This document shows positions 41,409-53,051 of a stretch of DNA of 64,000 nt, piece by piece (within the stretch, counting starts at the first letter, position 1; each line of letters starts with the position of its first letter). Location of the stretch: positions 310,001 to 374,000 of the forward strand of contig NZ_VJND01000001.1 in NCBI RefSeq assembly GCF_007556605.1, written 5' to 3'. The translations under genes were made by a program, and so were the position numbers. The stretch comes from Tepidimonas sediminis (GTDB lineage Bacteria; Pseudomonadota; Gammaproteobacteria; Burkholderiales; Burkholderiaceae_C). The notes under the pieces are model-generated. The model was not told the origin of the DNA. It ran no database searches and was given only the letters and a program-made list of their open reading frames with translations.

Positions 41409-42694
41409 GCCAGCAGTGCCCGCGGCCCCACCCGCTCGAAGACACCGTAGTGGGTGTTGAGCACCATGGCCTGCGCCTGACCGCTGGTGGCGGTGGCGAT
41501 GCGTTTGACGATGGCCCAGCGGGAGGTGTCGACCACCAGCACTTCATCGCCCTTGCGGTTGTTGAGGTAGACCTTGCGGCCGTCGGCCGTGAAGGCGGCG
41601 TGGCCCAGGTGCCCTCCCCCGCCGGCGTCGATCGTTGCCACGACGCGCAGCGACTGCAGGTCGAGCACCGGCACGCGGGTGTCGTTGTACTGCGTCACCA
41701 GCGCATGGCGTCCGTCGGGGGTCAGGTAGGCGTGCCCGGCTCCCTTGATGCCGAGCTCGAGATGGGCCAGCCGCTGCCGGGTGTTGACATCGAAGACGTC
41801 GAGCGAGCCGCCCTCCAGCGCGCTGCCTGCCCCGCGGTTGCAGACCAAGAACCGCTGCCGGTCGGGCGTGAAGTTGCCGTGGTGGCCCTCGATGCGCGCC
41901 GGGTTGGCCGTCTCGTGCGCGGACAGCGTCATCGTGACCTCCCCGGTGCGCTTCAGGCCCATCGGGTTGGCGGCATCGAAGATCGCCACCACCGGGCGCG
42001 ACTGGGCGCTCTTGGGCTCGCCTGCCTCAAGCGTCACCCACAGCTGCCGGCCCAGCACGTCGAAATAATGAGGATTGCCCTCCACCGCGACGACGTGCTG
42101 CTGCAGCGTCTCCGCGTCGATCACCACCACCTCGTTGTCGGCGTAGTTGCCGATGGCGTAATGGCGTCCGTCGGCCAGCCAGGCGCCGTGCATGCTGAAG
42201 TCGCCGCCGTGCTGGGCGTTGCGCACCGCGATCTCGGCGGTGCGGACGCGGTCGGTGGCCACCTCGACGAAGGCGATGCGGATCTTGCCACCGTCCACGC
42301 CCGAGTGGTTCAGGGCCACGCGCCGGCCGTCGGGCGAGACGACCGGATGCTTGGGCCGGTTGCCGGTCTCCAGGGTGGCGGCGACGCGCAGGCTCTGGGT
42401 GTCGATCTTGACCAGCGTGCGCTGTCCTGCGGCGTTGTTGGCGACGTAGAGCCAGCGTCCGTCGGGCGTCAGGCTGCCCAGCGTACCGCCGGCCCCGCCG
42501 GTGGGGATGCGGGCAGCCACGGCATCGGTCTCCGAGTCGATGGCCACCACGGCGCCATCGCCGCGCAGCGCAAACACCATCCGGTGCACCGTCGCGCTGC
42601 CTGCGCCCAGCGTGGCGCAACCGGGCAGCGCCCACCATGGCAGCGTTGCGGACAGGCCGGCGGCGGCCAGCAGGCGGCGTCGATCGATCGTCAT
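41405..42694 (-). CDS. Exported YVTN-type beta-propeller protein
   Basis: 429 residues. The N-terminus has a twin-arginine-like start (TIDRRRLLAAAG) and a possible lipobox at LPGC. The rest is a seven-bladed propeller: repeats such as VVAIDSETDAVAARIPTGG, VVSPDGRRVALN, YLTPDGRHALVTQYND, AAFTADGRKVYLNN. Several His clusters (NAQHGGDFSMHG, IEGHHGNF, GHLGHAAF) could bind metal, which fits the co-expressed CobW-type GTPase. Function unknown. ATG 42694 follows a GAGGAG ribosome-binding site. Confidence 0.83.
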   Translation of the reverse strand: MTIDRRRLLAAAGLSATLPWWALPGCATLGAGSATVHRMVFALRGDGAVVAIDSETDAVAARIPTGGAGGTLGSLTPDGRWLYVANNAAGQRTLVKIDTQSLRVAATLETGNRPKHPVVSPDGRRVALNHSGVDGGKIRIAFVEVATDRVRTAEIAVRNAQHGGDFSMHGAWLADGRHYAIGNYADNEVVVIDAETLQQHVVAVEGNPHYFDVLGRQLWVTLEAGEPKSAQSRPVVAIFDAANPMGLKRTGEVTMTLSAHETANPARIEGHHGNFTPDRQRFLVCNRGAGSALEGGSLDVFDVNTRQRLAHLELGIKGAGHAYLTPDGRHALVTQYNDTRVPVLDLQSLRVVATIDAGGGGHLGHAAFTADGRKVYLNNRKGDEVLVVDTSRWAIVKRIATATSGQAQAMVLNTHYGVFERVGPRALLA

Positions 42695-42707
42695 GGGGGT
42701 CTCCTCG

Positions 42708-42737
42708 GTCGTTGGGGTTGTCGTTGGGGTTGTCGTT
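42708..42737. repeat. 12-base tandem repeat, 2.5 copies
   Basis: The unit GTCGTTGGGGTT occurs at 42708-42719 and 42720-42731, then a partial copy GTCGTT at 42732-42737. It lies in the leader of the beta-propeller/CobW operon, 14 bases upstream of the start codon on the minus strand, so copy-number changes would lengthen the leader in steps of 12 bases. Confidence 0.7.
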
Positions 42738-42865
42738 GCGCTGCATGCGAGCGCAACGCTATCGTTACATACGAATGGAACCTTTCGACACCGGATTTAC
42801 CCGGCCTCCCGCCAGCTGCGGAATCACTGAGTGGGCCCGATCCCTTTCCTTCTGGAACCGGGTGT

Positions 42866-45157
42866 TCACACCCGCACGCAGTCGGCGAAGTAGCGCTTGC
42901 GTCCGTCGAAGCCCTCCTCCACCACCAGTCCGTGGATGTCGGTCTCGAAGCCGGGACAGCGCTCGTTGAACTCGCGCGAGAACTTCAGGTACTCGACGAT
43001 GCGGCGGTTGAACACCTCGCCCGGAATCAGCAGCGGGATGCCGGGCGGGTACGGCGTGATCAGCGCGGTGGTGATGCGCCCCTCCAGCTCGTCGATCGGC
43101 ACGCGCTCGGTGTTGCGGCGCGCGATCTGCGCGTAGGCGTCGCTGGGCTTCATCGCCGGGGTGAGGTCGCTCAGGTAGATCTCGGTGCTCAGCCGCGCCA
43201 CGTCGTACTGCGCGTACATCCCGTGCACGAACTGGCAAAGGTCGCGCAGACCCATGCGCTCGTAACGCGGCTGCTTGCGGCAGAACTCCGGCATCACGCG
43301 CCACATCGGCTGGTTCTTGTCGTAGTCGTCCTTGAACTGCTGCAGCGCGGTCAGCAGCGTGTTCCAGCGGCCCTTGGTGATGCCGATGGTGAACATGATG
43401 AAGAACGAGTACAGCCCGGTCTTTTCGACCACCACGCCGTGCTCGGCCAGGAACTTGGTGACGATGCTGGCCGGGATGCCGGTGGGGGCGAAGTCGCCCT
43501 TGAGGTTGAGGCCCGGCGTGATGATGGTGGCCTTGATCGGGTCCAGCATGTTGAAGCCCGGCGCCATGTCGCCGAACCCGTGCCAGGCGTCTTCGCCGTC
43601 GCTGGTCTGCACGCCGTCGGCGTCGGTGCGCTTGAGCACCCAGTCGCTGGCCTGGCCGATGCCCTCCTCGGCCAGCTCCTCGGGTCCCCAGACCTGGAAC
43701 CACCACTCGTCCGGCCCGAATTCCGCATCCACCTTGCGCATCGCGCGGCGGAAGTCGAGCGACTCGACGATGCTTTCCTCCACCAGCGCGGTGCCGCCGG
43801 GCGGCTCCATCATCGCCGCCGCCACGTCGCAGCTGGCGATGATGCTGTACTGCGGGCTGGTGGAGGTGTGCATCAGGTAGGCTTCGTTGAAGAGGTGCCG
43901 GTCGAGCTTTTGCGTCTGCGAGTCCTGCACCAGCACCTGCGACGCCTGGCTGATGCCGGCCAGCAGCTTGTGGATCGACTGCGTCGAATACACCACCGAA
44001 TGCCTGGGGCGTGCCCGCTTGCGCCCCATCGCGTGGTAGGTTCCGTAGAACGGATGGAACGCCGCATGCGGCAGCCACGCCTCGTCGAAGTGCAGGTTGT
44101 CGACGAAGCCATCCAGCATCTGCTTGATCGTCTCGGTGTTGTAGAGCACGCCGTCGTAGGTGGACTGCGTCAGCGTCAGGATCTTGGGCCGCACGCTGGC
44201 CGGATCCACCCCCTTGAGCAGCGGGTGTGCGGCGATCTTGGCGCGGATGTTGTCCGGCTCGAACTCGCTTTGCGGGATCGGCCCGATGATGCCGTAGTGG
44301 TTGCGCGTGGGCTTGAGGAAGACGGGGATCGCCCCCGTCATGATGATGGAATGCAGGATCGACTTGTGGCAGTTGCGGTCCACCACCACCACGTCGCCCG
44401 GGGCCACCGTGTGGTGCCAGACCATCTTGTTGCTGGTGCTGGTGCCATTGGTGACGAAGAAGCAGTGGTCGGCGTTGAAGATGCGCGCGGCGTTGCGCTC
44501 GCTCTCGCCGATGGCGCCGTTGTGGTCGAGCAGCTGACCCAGCTCCTCCACCGCGTTGCAGACGTCGGCGCGCAGCATGTTCTCGCCGAAGAACTGGTGG
44601 AACATCTGCCCCACCGGGGTCTTGAGGAACGCCACCCCGCCCGAGTGGCCCGGGCAGTGCCAGGAGTAGGAGCCGTCCTCGGCGTAGTCCAGCAACGCCC
44701 TGAAGAACGGCGGCTGGATGTATTCGAGGTAGGCCTTGGCCTCGCGGATGATGTGGCGCGCGACGAACTCCGGCGTGTCCTCGAACATGTGGATGAAGCC
44801 GTGCAGCTCGCGCAGGATGTCGTTGGGCAGGTGGCGGCTGGTGCGCGTCTCGCCGTAGACATAGATCGGCACCTCGGCGTTGCGCCGCCGCACCTCCTGC
44901 ACAAAGGCGCGCAGGTTCTGCACCGCCGGGTCTTCCTCCGGGTTGCCGCTGACCTCCTCGTCATCGATCGACAGGATGAAGGCGCTGGCGCGGCTCTGCT
45001 GTTGGGCGAACTGGCTCAGGTCGCCGTAGCTGGTCACGCCGACGACCTCGAAACCCTCGTTCTGAATCGCCTGCGCCAGGGCGCGGATGCCCAGCCCCGA
45101 CGTGTTGTCGGAACGGTAATCTTCGTCGATGATGACGATCGGGAAGCGGAATTTCAT
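42866..45157 (-). CDS. Orn/Lys/Arg decarboxylase (PLP fold-I)
   Basis: 763 residues, the large inducible-type amino-acid decarboxylase. An N-terminal wing domain (MKFRFPIVIIDEDYRSDN, ~1-130) precedes the PLP domain: WHCPGHSGGVAFLKTPVG, FFVTNGTSTSNKMVWHH, and the PLP lysine in YSTQSIHKLLAGISQAS. The C-terminal domain carries ITPYPPGIPLLIPGE. It yields cadaverine, putrescine or agmatine; which one cannot be told with confidence, and the arginine or lysine enzymes are both plausible. Only 31 bases separate its start from the divergent NfeD-like gene. Confidence 0.92.
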   Translation of the reverse strand: MKFRFPIVIIDEDYRSDNTSGLGIRALAQAIQNEGFEVVGVTSYGDLSQFAQQQSRASAFILSIDDEEVSGNPEEDPAVQNLRAFVQEVRRRNAEVPIYVYGETRTSRHLPNDILRELHGFIHMFEDTPEFVARHIIREAKAYLEYIQPPFFRALLDYAEDGSYSWHCPGHSGGVAFLKTPVGQMFHQFFGENMLRADVCNAVEELGQLLDHNGAIGESERNAARIFNADHCFFVTNGTSTSNKMVWHHTVAPGDVVVVDRNCHKSILHSIIMTGAIPVFLKPTRNHYGIIGPIPQSEFEPDNIRAKIAAHPLLKGVDPASVRPKILTLTQSTYDGVLYNTETIKQMLDGFVDNLHFDEAWLPHAAFHPFYGTYHAMGRKRARPRHSVVYSTQSIHKLLAGISQASQVLVQDSQTQKLDRHLFNEAYLMHTSTSPQYSIIASCDVAAAMMEPPGGTALVEESIVESLDFRRAMRKVDAEFGPDEWWFQVWGPEELAEEGIGQASDWVLKRTDADGVQTSDGEDAWHGFGDMAPGFNMLDPIKATIITPGLNLKGDFAPTGIPASIVTKFLAEHGVVVEKTGLYSFFIMFTIGITKGRWNTLLTALQQFKDDYDKNQPMWRVMPEFCRKQPRYERMGLRDLCQFVHGMYAQYDVARLSTEIYLSDLTPAMKPSDAYAQIARRNTERVPIDELEGRITTALITPYPPGIPLLIPGEVFNRRIVEYLKFSREFNERCPGFETDIHGLVVEEGFDGRKRYFADCVRV

Positions 45158-45188
45158 GGAGCGCGAGTGTAGGCCAAAGGGGTGAGCG

Positions 45189-45623
45189 ATGGATGACGCC
45201 ACGCTGTGGTGGGTGCTGGCCGGGCTGCTGGTGGCGGCCGAGCTGCTGTCCGGCACCTTTGTCCTGCTGATGCTGGCGCTGGCTGCCGCGGCGGGGGCCG
45301 TGGCCGTGCACGCGGGGCTGGCCCTCAGCGGCCAATTGCTGACCGCGGGGCTGTGCGCGCTGCTGACGGCGGGCGGCTGGGCGTGGGTGCGGCTGCGCCG
45401 CCGCCGCGCCAGTCCCGAAACCGACCCGGGCGTGGTGCTCGACGTCGGCCAGACCGTGCAGGTGCAGGGCTGGCTGCCCGACGGCACGGCCCACGTGCGC
45501 TACCGCGGCGCCGAGTGGCTGGCCGTCGCCGCCGCGCCGCACCTCCAGCGCCAGCCCGGCCCGCACCGCATCCGAGCGGTGCATGGCAACCGGCTCGTCA
45601 TCGAACCCCTGGATCATCCCTGA
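45189..45623 (+). CDS. NfeD-like membrane protein
   Basis: 144 residues. Two to three hydrophobic helices (LWWVLAGLLVAAELLSGTF, then an Ala-rich membrane stretch) are followed by a basic segment and a C-terminal OB-fold (GQTVQVQGWLPDGTAHVRYRGAEW). Short NfeD proteins partner with SPFH/stomatin proteins in membrane-domain quality control, and the SPFH gene follows 44 bases downstream. Role otherwise unknown. Confidence 0.88.
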   Translation: MDDATLWWVLAGLLVAAELLSGTFVLLMLALAAAAGAVAVHAGLALSGQLLTAGLCALLTAGGWAWVRLRRRRASPETDPGVVLDVGQTVQVQGWLPDGTAHVRYRGAEWLAVAAAPHLQRQPGPHRIRAVHGNRLVIEPLDHP

Positions 45624-45667
45624 ACCCCTGCCCCGATCCGTCCTCCTCCGTCGACCGAAAGCCCCTC

Positions 45668-46588
45668 ATGGAAATCGCCATCGTCCTCGTCATCGTCGCG
45701 CTCGTCTTCGTCGTCAAGTCGATCAAGGTCGTGCCGCAGCAGACCGCCTGGGTGGTCGAGCGGCTGGGCCGCTACGACCGCACCCTGGCCCCGGGCCTCA
45801 ACTTCGTCCTGCCGTTCATCGAGAAGGTGGCCTACAAGCACAGCCTGAAGGAGATTCCGCTGGACGTGCCGGAGCAGATCTGCATCACCAAGGACAACAC
45901 CCAGCTCAAGGTCGACGGCATCCTCTACTTTCAGGTCACCGACCCGATGCGCGCCAGCTACGGCTCCTCCAATTACGTGCTGGCGATCACGCAGCTGGCG
46001 CAGACGACGCTGAGGAGCGTCATCGGCCGGCTGGAGCTGGACAAGACCTTCGAGGAGCGCGAGATGATCAACGCCCAGGTCGTCAACGCCATCGACGAGG
46101 CGGCGCTGAACTGGGGCGTGAAGGTGCTGCGCTACGAGATCAAGGACCTGACGCCGCCGGCGGAGATCCTGCGCGCGATGCAGGCGCAGATCACCGCCGA
46201 GCGCGAAAAGCGCGCGCTGATCGCCGCCTCCGAGGGCAAGCGGCAGGAGCAGATCAACCTCGCGGAGGGCGAGCGCGCCGCCTTCATCGCCAAGAGCGAG
46301 GGCGAGAAGCAGGCCGCGATCAACCAGGCCCAGGGCGAGGCCGCCGCGATCCGCGAAGTGGCCGAGGCCACCGCGCAGGCCATCGAGCGCATCGCCGCCG
46401 CCATTCGCCAGCCCGGTGGCGAGCAGGCCGTCCAGCTGAAAGTGGCGGAAAAGGCCGTCGAGGCCTACGCGCGCGTGGCCCACGACGCCAAAACCACCCT
46501 CATCGTGCCGGGCAACATGACCGAAGTGGCCACGCTCATCGGCTCGGCGATGAAGCTGATCGAGGGCAGCCGCACCCCGTCGACCTGA
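45668..46588 (+). CDS. qmcA: SPFH/stomatin-like protein (QmcA-type)
   Basis: 306 residues. A single N-terminal membrane helix (AIVLVIVALVFVV) precedes the SPFH domain: VPQQTAWVVERLGRYDRTLAPGLNFVLPF, DVPEQICITKDNTQLKVDG. A long coiled coil rich in EGE/AEGERAA repeats (~residues 175-250) leads to the C-terminal ...IVPGNMTEVATLIGSAMKLI. QmcA/stomatins oligomerise into membrane cages that regulate proteolysis. It forms an operon with the NfeD-like gene, as is common. The tRNA-Ser gene begins 30 bases downstream. Confidence 0.92.
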   Translation: MEIAIVLVIVALVFVVKSIKVVPQQTAWVVERLGRYDRTLAPGLNFVLPFIEKVAYKHSLKEIPLDVPEQICITKDNTQLKVDGILYFQVTDPMRASYGSSNYVLAITQLAQTTLRSVIGRLELDKTFEEREMINAQVVNAIDEAALNWGVKVLRYEIKDLTPPAEILRAMQAQITAEREKRALIAASEGKRQEQINLAEGERAAFIAKSEGEKQAAINQAQGEAAAIREVAEATAQAIERIAAAIRQPGGEQAVQLKVAEKAVEAYARVAHDAKTTLIVPGNMTEVATLIGSAMKLIEGSRTPST

Positions 46589-46618
46589 GCGCCGGTGTAC
46601 AATGCCATCCCTCGACGC

Positions 46619-46709
46619 GGAGAGATGGATGAGCGGTCGAAGTCGCACGCCTGGAAAGCGTGTAGGGGTCCAAAGCCCCTCGGGGGTTCGAATCCCCCTC
46701 TCTCCGCCA
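46619..46709 (+). tRNA. tRNA-Ser(GGA)
   Basis: A 91-base class II tRNA with CCA encoded. The acceptor stem is GGAGAGA (46619-46625) pairing with TCTCTCC (46699-46705). The anticodon loop CTGGAAA gives anticodon GGA, reading UCC/UCU. A long variable arm and the T-loop GGTTCGAATCC are present. TACAAT at 46598-46603 is a likely -10 element, although no convincing -35 is seen. No integrase or attachment-site duplication is nearby. Confidence 0.97.
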
Positions 46710-46846
46710 CATCCGGTCTGATCCGCCACCGGGCGGCGCAGTGCCTGACGCATGGCCCGACCGGGCCTGCGTTCGCTGCGAGCCGGATCGGGCTTGGCGT
46801 TGCGCGGCGGGGAGGCTGTCCGCAGGCAAGCGCCCCGATCGACCGG

Positions 46847-49012
46847 TCAGACGGTTGACGCCCGTCGCCACCGTGCCAGCACCTCCATCGCCTCGGTCGG
46901 CTGCCCATCCTGCCAGTAGCCTTGGTAGCGGTCGCAGCCCATGGCCTGCAGCGCGTCGTGCTGGGCGGCGGTCTCCACGCCCTCGGCCACCACGCCGAGG
47001 TGCAGGTGGTGCGCCATCGCGACGATGGCGGCGCACAGACGCGCGTCCCCGTCCGGTCGTCCGAGGCCGCGCACGAAGCTGCGGTCGATCTTGATCACAT
47101 CCACCGGCAACCGCTGCAGGTAGCCCAGGGACGAGTAGCCGATGCCGAAATCGTCGATGGCAATGATCACGCCCATCGCGCGCAGGCGCGCCAGTGCGGC
47201 GGCGACCTCGGCGCCGGAATCGACCAGCACGGACTCGGTTACTTCCAGCTCCAGCGCGTCGCCGCCCAGGCCGTGGCGCGCCAGCGCGGCCTGCACCGTC
47301 GCGACCAGGTCGCCCCGGCTGAACTGGCGCGCCGAGACGTTGACGGCGATGCGCGCGTCACGCCAGCCCGCCTGGCGCCAGGTGGCGACGATGCCCAGCG
47401 CCTGCTCCAGCACCCAGCGGCCGATCGGCTCGATCAGACCGCATGCCTCGGCCACCGGAATGAACTCGGCCGGCGAGACGGCACCGAGCTCCTCGTCGTG
47501 CCAGCGCAGCAGCGCCTCACCCCCACACGGGGCCGCATCACCGAAGCGGTGCTGCGGCTGCACCACCACCCTCAGCCGCTGCTCACCCGCCGCCCGGCGC
47601 AGGCGGGACTCGAGCCGCATGCGCCGCGCCGCCGCTTGCGTCAGCTCCTGCGTGAAGTAGGCGAAGGTGCCCCGCCCCAGCTCCTTGGCGCGGTAGAGGG
47701 CCGCGTCGGCCGCGCCCATCAACGTCTCGGCCTCGGTGCCGTGCTCCGGTGCCACCGCGATGCCGACACTGGTGCCGATCTGGATCTCGTGCCCCACGGG
47801 ACTGACCCAGGGGCGGGCCAGCGTCTCGACGATGTCGCGCGCCAGTGCCGCGGCGTCGGCCGGATCGCGCAGCCGCCGCATGAGCACGACGAACTCGTCG
47901 CCTCCCAGGCGCGCCAGCGTGTCGCCCTCGCGCAGGCGGCTGCGCAGCCGCGCGCCGACGACGGCCAGCAACGCATCGCCCGTGGCGTGGCCGAGCGTGT
48001 CGTTGACGTCCTTGAAGCGGTCCAGGTCCAGCATCAGCAGCGCCAGCCGCTCGCCGTGGCGCTGGGCCTCGGCCAGTGCACCGCGCAGGCACTCGTTCCA
48101 CAGCAGGCGGTTGGGCAGGCCGGTCAGGGGATCGTGGCGCGCCAGGTGCGCCATGCGGCGCTCGCTGCGGCGCAACAGCAGCTGCTGGCGGCGCTGATCC
48201 TGCCAGTCGAACAGGATGCCGCTGAAGTGGCGCGCCACGCCCTGGGCGTCGCGGATGGCCATGCCCCGCCCGCGGAACCAGCGCCAGCGGCCGTCGAAGC
48301 AGCGCAGGCGGTAGGCCTCGTCGAACGCCTCCGAGGTCGCCAGCGCGCGCTGCACCGCGGCCAGCGCGCGCTCGCGGTCGGCGGGGTGCAACCGGTCGCG
48401 GAACAGGAAGTCGCGATGGAAGTCGTCGCCCTCGTAGCGCAGCAGGCGCGCGAAGCTGGCCGAGTACTCGACGATGTCGGTCTGCAGGTTCCAGTCCCAC
48501 GAGCCGGCTCGGCTGCCCTCCAGCGCCAGGCTCAGCTGCCGCTCGCTGCGGCGCAGGGCCTCGCGGCCGGCGTCGTCGAGGCCGATCTCGCGCGCCAGCA
48601 CGAGCAGGCGTTCGTCCAGTTCGGGACGGGCGGCGGACGTTTCGCGCCACGGTCGATGGACGTTGAGCCGCACCCAGACGCTGGCGCCGTCCGGGCGCAC
48701 GAAGCGCTTGTCCACCTGCAGCCAGCGCACCTCGCCGGCGATCAGCCGGCCGATGCGCTGGCGGTCGCCGGCATGGTCGTCCGGATGCGTCAGATCCTGA
48801 AACCGCAGGCGCAGCAGCTCGGGCACAGGGCGCCCGAAAAGGCCTTCGCAAGCGGCGTTGACCCACAGGAAACGCCCGTCGAGCGCCAGCACGTAGGCCG
48901 GCTGGTCACAGCCGGCCATCGCCTCCGCCCACGCGGCGACCGGACAGCCCGCCCCGGGAGGGATGCTGGAGGTTTCCTCCGCCGGCACAGCGGATGCGGG
49001 ACGCCACGGCAT
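46847..49012 (-). CDS. PAS-GGDEF-EAL c-di-GMP signalling protein
   Basis: 721 residues, no membrane segment. Two PAS domains (~25-120 and ~155-280) precede a GGDEF domain (HDPLTGLPNRLLW at ~293) with intact GGDEF at 370-374 and an allosteric I-site R361-x-x-D364. The EAL domain (~475-715) has E499-A-L-L-R-W, EVTES, DDFGIGYSSLGYL, KIDRSFV and VVAEGVET, so the phosphodiesterase also looks complete. It can therefore in principle make and degrade c-di-GMP; the PAS domains would sense the signal. PilZ in this window lacks c-di-GMP motifs, so it is not an obvious target. Confidence 0.93.
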   Translation of the reverse strand: MPWRPASAVPAEETSSIPPGAGCPVAAWAEAMAGCDQPAYVLALDGRFLWVNAACEGLFGRPVPELLRLRFQDLTHPDDHAGDRQRIGRLIAGEVRWLQVDKRFVRPDGASVWVRLNVHRPWRETSAARPELDERLLVLAREIGLDDAGREALRRSERQLSLALEGSRAGSWDWNLQTDIVEYSASFARLLRYEGDDFHRDFLFRDRLHPADRERALAAVQRALATSEAFDEAYRLRCFDGRWRWFRGRGMAIRDAQGVARHFSGILFDWQDQRRQQLLLRRSERRMAHLARHDPLTGLPNRLLWNECLRGALAEAQRHGERLALLMLDLDRFKDVNDTLGHATGDALLAVVGARLRSRLREGDTLARLGGDEFVVLMRRLRDPADAAALARDIVETLARPWVSPVGHEIQIGTSVGIAVAPEHGTEAETLMGAADAALYRAKELGRGTFAYFTQELTQAAARRMRLESRLRRAAGEQRLRVVVQPQHRFGDAAPCGGEALLRWHDEELGAVSPAEFIPVAEACGLIEPIGRWVLEQALGIVATWRQAGWRDARIAVNVSARQFSRGDLVATVQAALARHGLGGDALELEVTESVLVDSGAEVAAALARLRAMGVIIAIDDFGIGYSSLGYLQRLPVDVIKIDRSFVRGLGRPDGDARLCAAIVAMAHHLHLGVVAEGVETAAQHDALQAMGCDRYQGYWQDGQPTEAMEVLARWRRASTV

Positions 49013-49076
49013 GGCGCTATGCTAGCGGCGTCTTCGCGGTCATGTCCGCGGTGCGGGCGCGGCGGCAGGCGCCGGC

Positions 49077-50234
49077 CTAGGTCAAGGCCGTGTCGACGTC
49101 GCGCCGCTGCAACGCCAGGTACTCGCGCGACTGCATCTCGGTCAGGCGCGAGACGGTGCGCGGGAATTCGTGCGCGAGCGGCCCCTCGGTGTAGAGCTGC
49201 TCCGGCGGCTCGGCCGCCGAGACGATGAGCTTGACCCGCCGGTCGTACAGCACATCCACCAGCCACGTGAAGCGCCGCGCCGCCGAGGCCATGTTGGGCG
49301 GCATCACCGGCACGTTGCTGACGAGCACGGTGTGGAACTGACTGGCCAGCTCCAGGTAGTCGTTCTGGGAACGCGGTCCGCCACACAGCGTGCGGAAGTC
49401 GAACCACACGACCCCGCCTGCGCGGCGGATGGCGCGGATCTCGCGCCCCTCGATGCGCAGCACCGGATCCTCGTCGTGCGCCTCGGCGAGCTGCTCGAAG
49501 ATCGCCTCCATCTCGCGCTCGGCGGCCTCGCCCAGTGGCGTGAGATAGGTGCGTACCTGCTCCAGCGCACGCCGGCGGTAGTCCACGCCGTGGTCGACGT
49601 TGACCACCTCCATCGTGCGCTTGAGCAGCTCGATGGCCGGCAGGATGCGGTCGCGATGCAGCCCGTCCGGATACAGCCCGTCGGGGTGGAAGTTGCTGGT
49701 CGTCACCATGCCGATGCCGTGCGCCTGCATCGCCTCCAGCAGGCGGTGCAGGATCATCGCGTCGGTGACGTCGGCGACGTGGAACTCGTCGAAGCAGATC
49801 AGGCGGTAGCGCTGCGCCATCTGGCGCGCGAGCGCCTTGAGCGGATCGACCGTGCCCTGCAGGTGCGCCAGCTCCCGGTGCACCTCGCGCATGAACTCAT
49901 GGAAGTGCAGCCGCGTCTTGCGCCGCAGCGGCACGGCCTGATAGAAGCAATCCATCAGGAAGCTCTTGCCGCGCCCCACGCCGCCCCAAAGGTACACCCC
50001 GCGCGGAATCGGCAGGCGGTTGATGAGCTTCTTGAGGGCGTTGGAGCGGCGCTGCTTGAAGTGCGTCCACTGCGCGGCGCAGCGCTCCAGCGCCTCGACC
50101 CCGCGCAGTTGCGCGGGGTCGCTGGCATAGCCGTGCGCCGCCAAGGCCGCCTCGTAGGCCCGCCGCACCGGCCCCCACGTCGGATCCGGGGCGGGGGCGG
50201 AGACGGACGCGACCGCCTGCTCGGCTGTGCTCAC
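49077..50234 (-). CDS. zapE: Cell division ATPase ZapE (AFG1 family)
   Basis: 385 residues. P-loop GGVGRGKSFLMDCFYQ, FHEFMREVH, and Walker B LICFDEFHVADVTDAMIL are AFG1/ZapE signatures; SNFHPDGLYPDGLHRDRILPAI follows. ZapE destabilises FtsZ polymers and helps division under stress or low oxygen. The start is uncertain: GTG 50234 was chosen because it begins 20 bases after the lpdA stop; GTG 50249 is an alternative, and longer starts would overlap lpdA. Confidence 0.92.
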   Translation of the reverse strand: MSTAEQAVASVSAPAPDPTWGPVRRAYEAALAAHGYASDPAQLRGVEALERCAAQWTHFKQRRSNALKKLINRLPIPRGVYLWGGVGRGKSFLMDCFYQAVPLRRKTRLHFHEFMREVHRELAHLQGTVDPLKALARQMAQRYRLICFDEFHVADVTDAMILHRLLEAMQAHGIGMVTTSNFHPDGLYPDGLHRDRILPAIELLKRTMEVVNVDHGVDYRRRALEQVRTYLTPLGEAAEREMEAIFEQLAEAHDEDPVLRIEGREIRAIRRAGGVVWFDFRTLCGGPRSQNDYLELASQFHTVLVSNVPVMPPNMASAARRFTWLVDVLYDRRVKLIVSAAEPPEQLYTEGPLAHEFPRTVSRLTEMQSREYLALQRRDVDTALT

Positions 50235-50253
50235 CCGGCCTGCGGTCACGGCC

Positions 50254-51681
<1,428 letters not shown>

Positions 51682-51700
51682 GATGTCGGGTGCTCCGGCC

Positions 51701-52966
<1,266 letters not shown>

Positions 52967-53051
52967 GATGTTCTTTTCCCGGAAAGCGTATGCGTGACGG
53001 ATGCGGGCCGCGCGCACGGGCGGCGCGCCACTGCCCGCGCCAGAGATCGGT

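Noticed and set aside
41450-45172. Very long plus-strand open frame opposite the beta-propeller and decarboxylase genes
   Set aside because: It is the antisense shadow of high-GC genes; its translation is low-complexity His/Arg/Val-rich and the opposite strand holds conserved enzymes.
46619-46709. tRNA-Ser as an integration site of a genomic island
   Set aside because: No integrase, no repeated tRNA 3' end and no change in gene content beside it.
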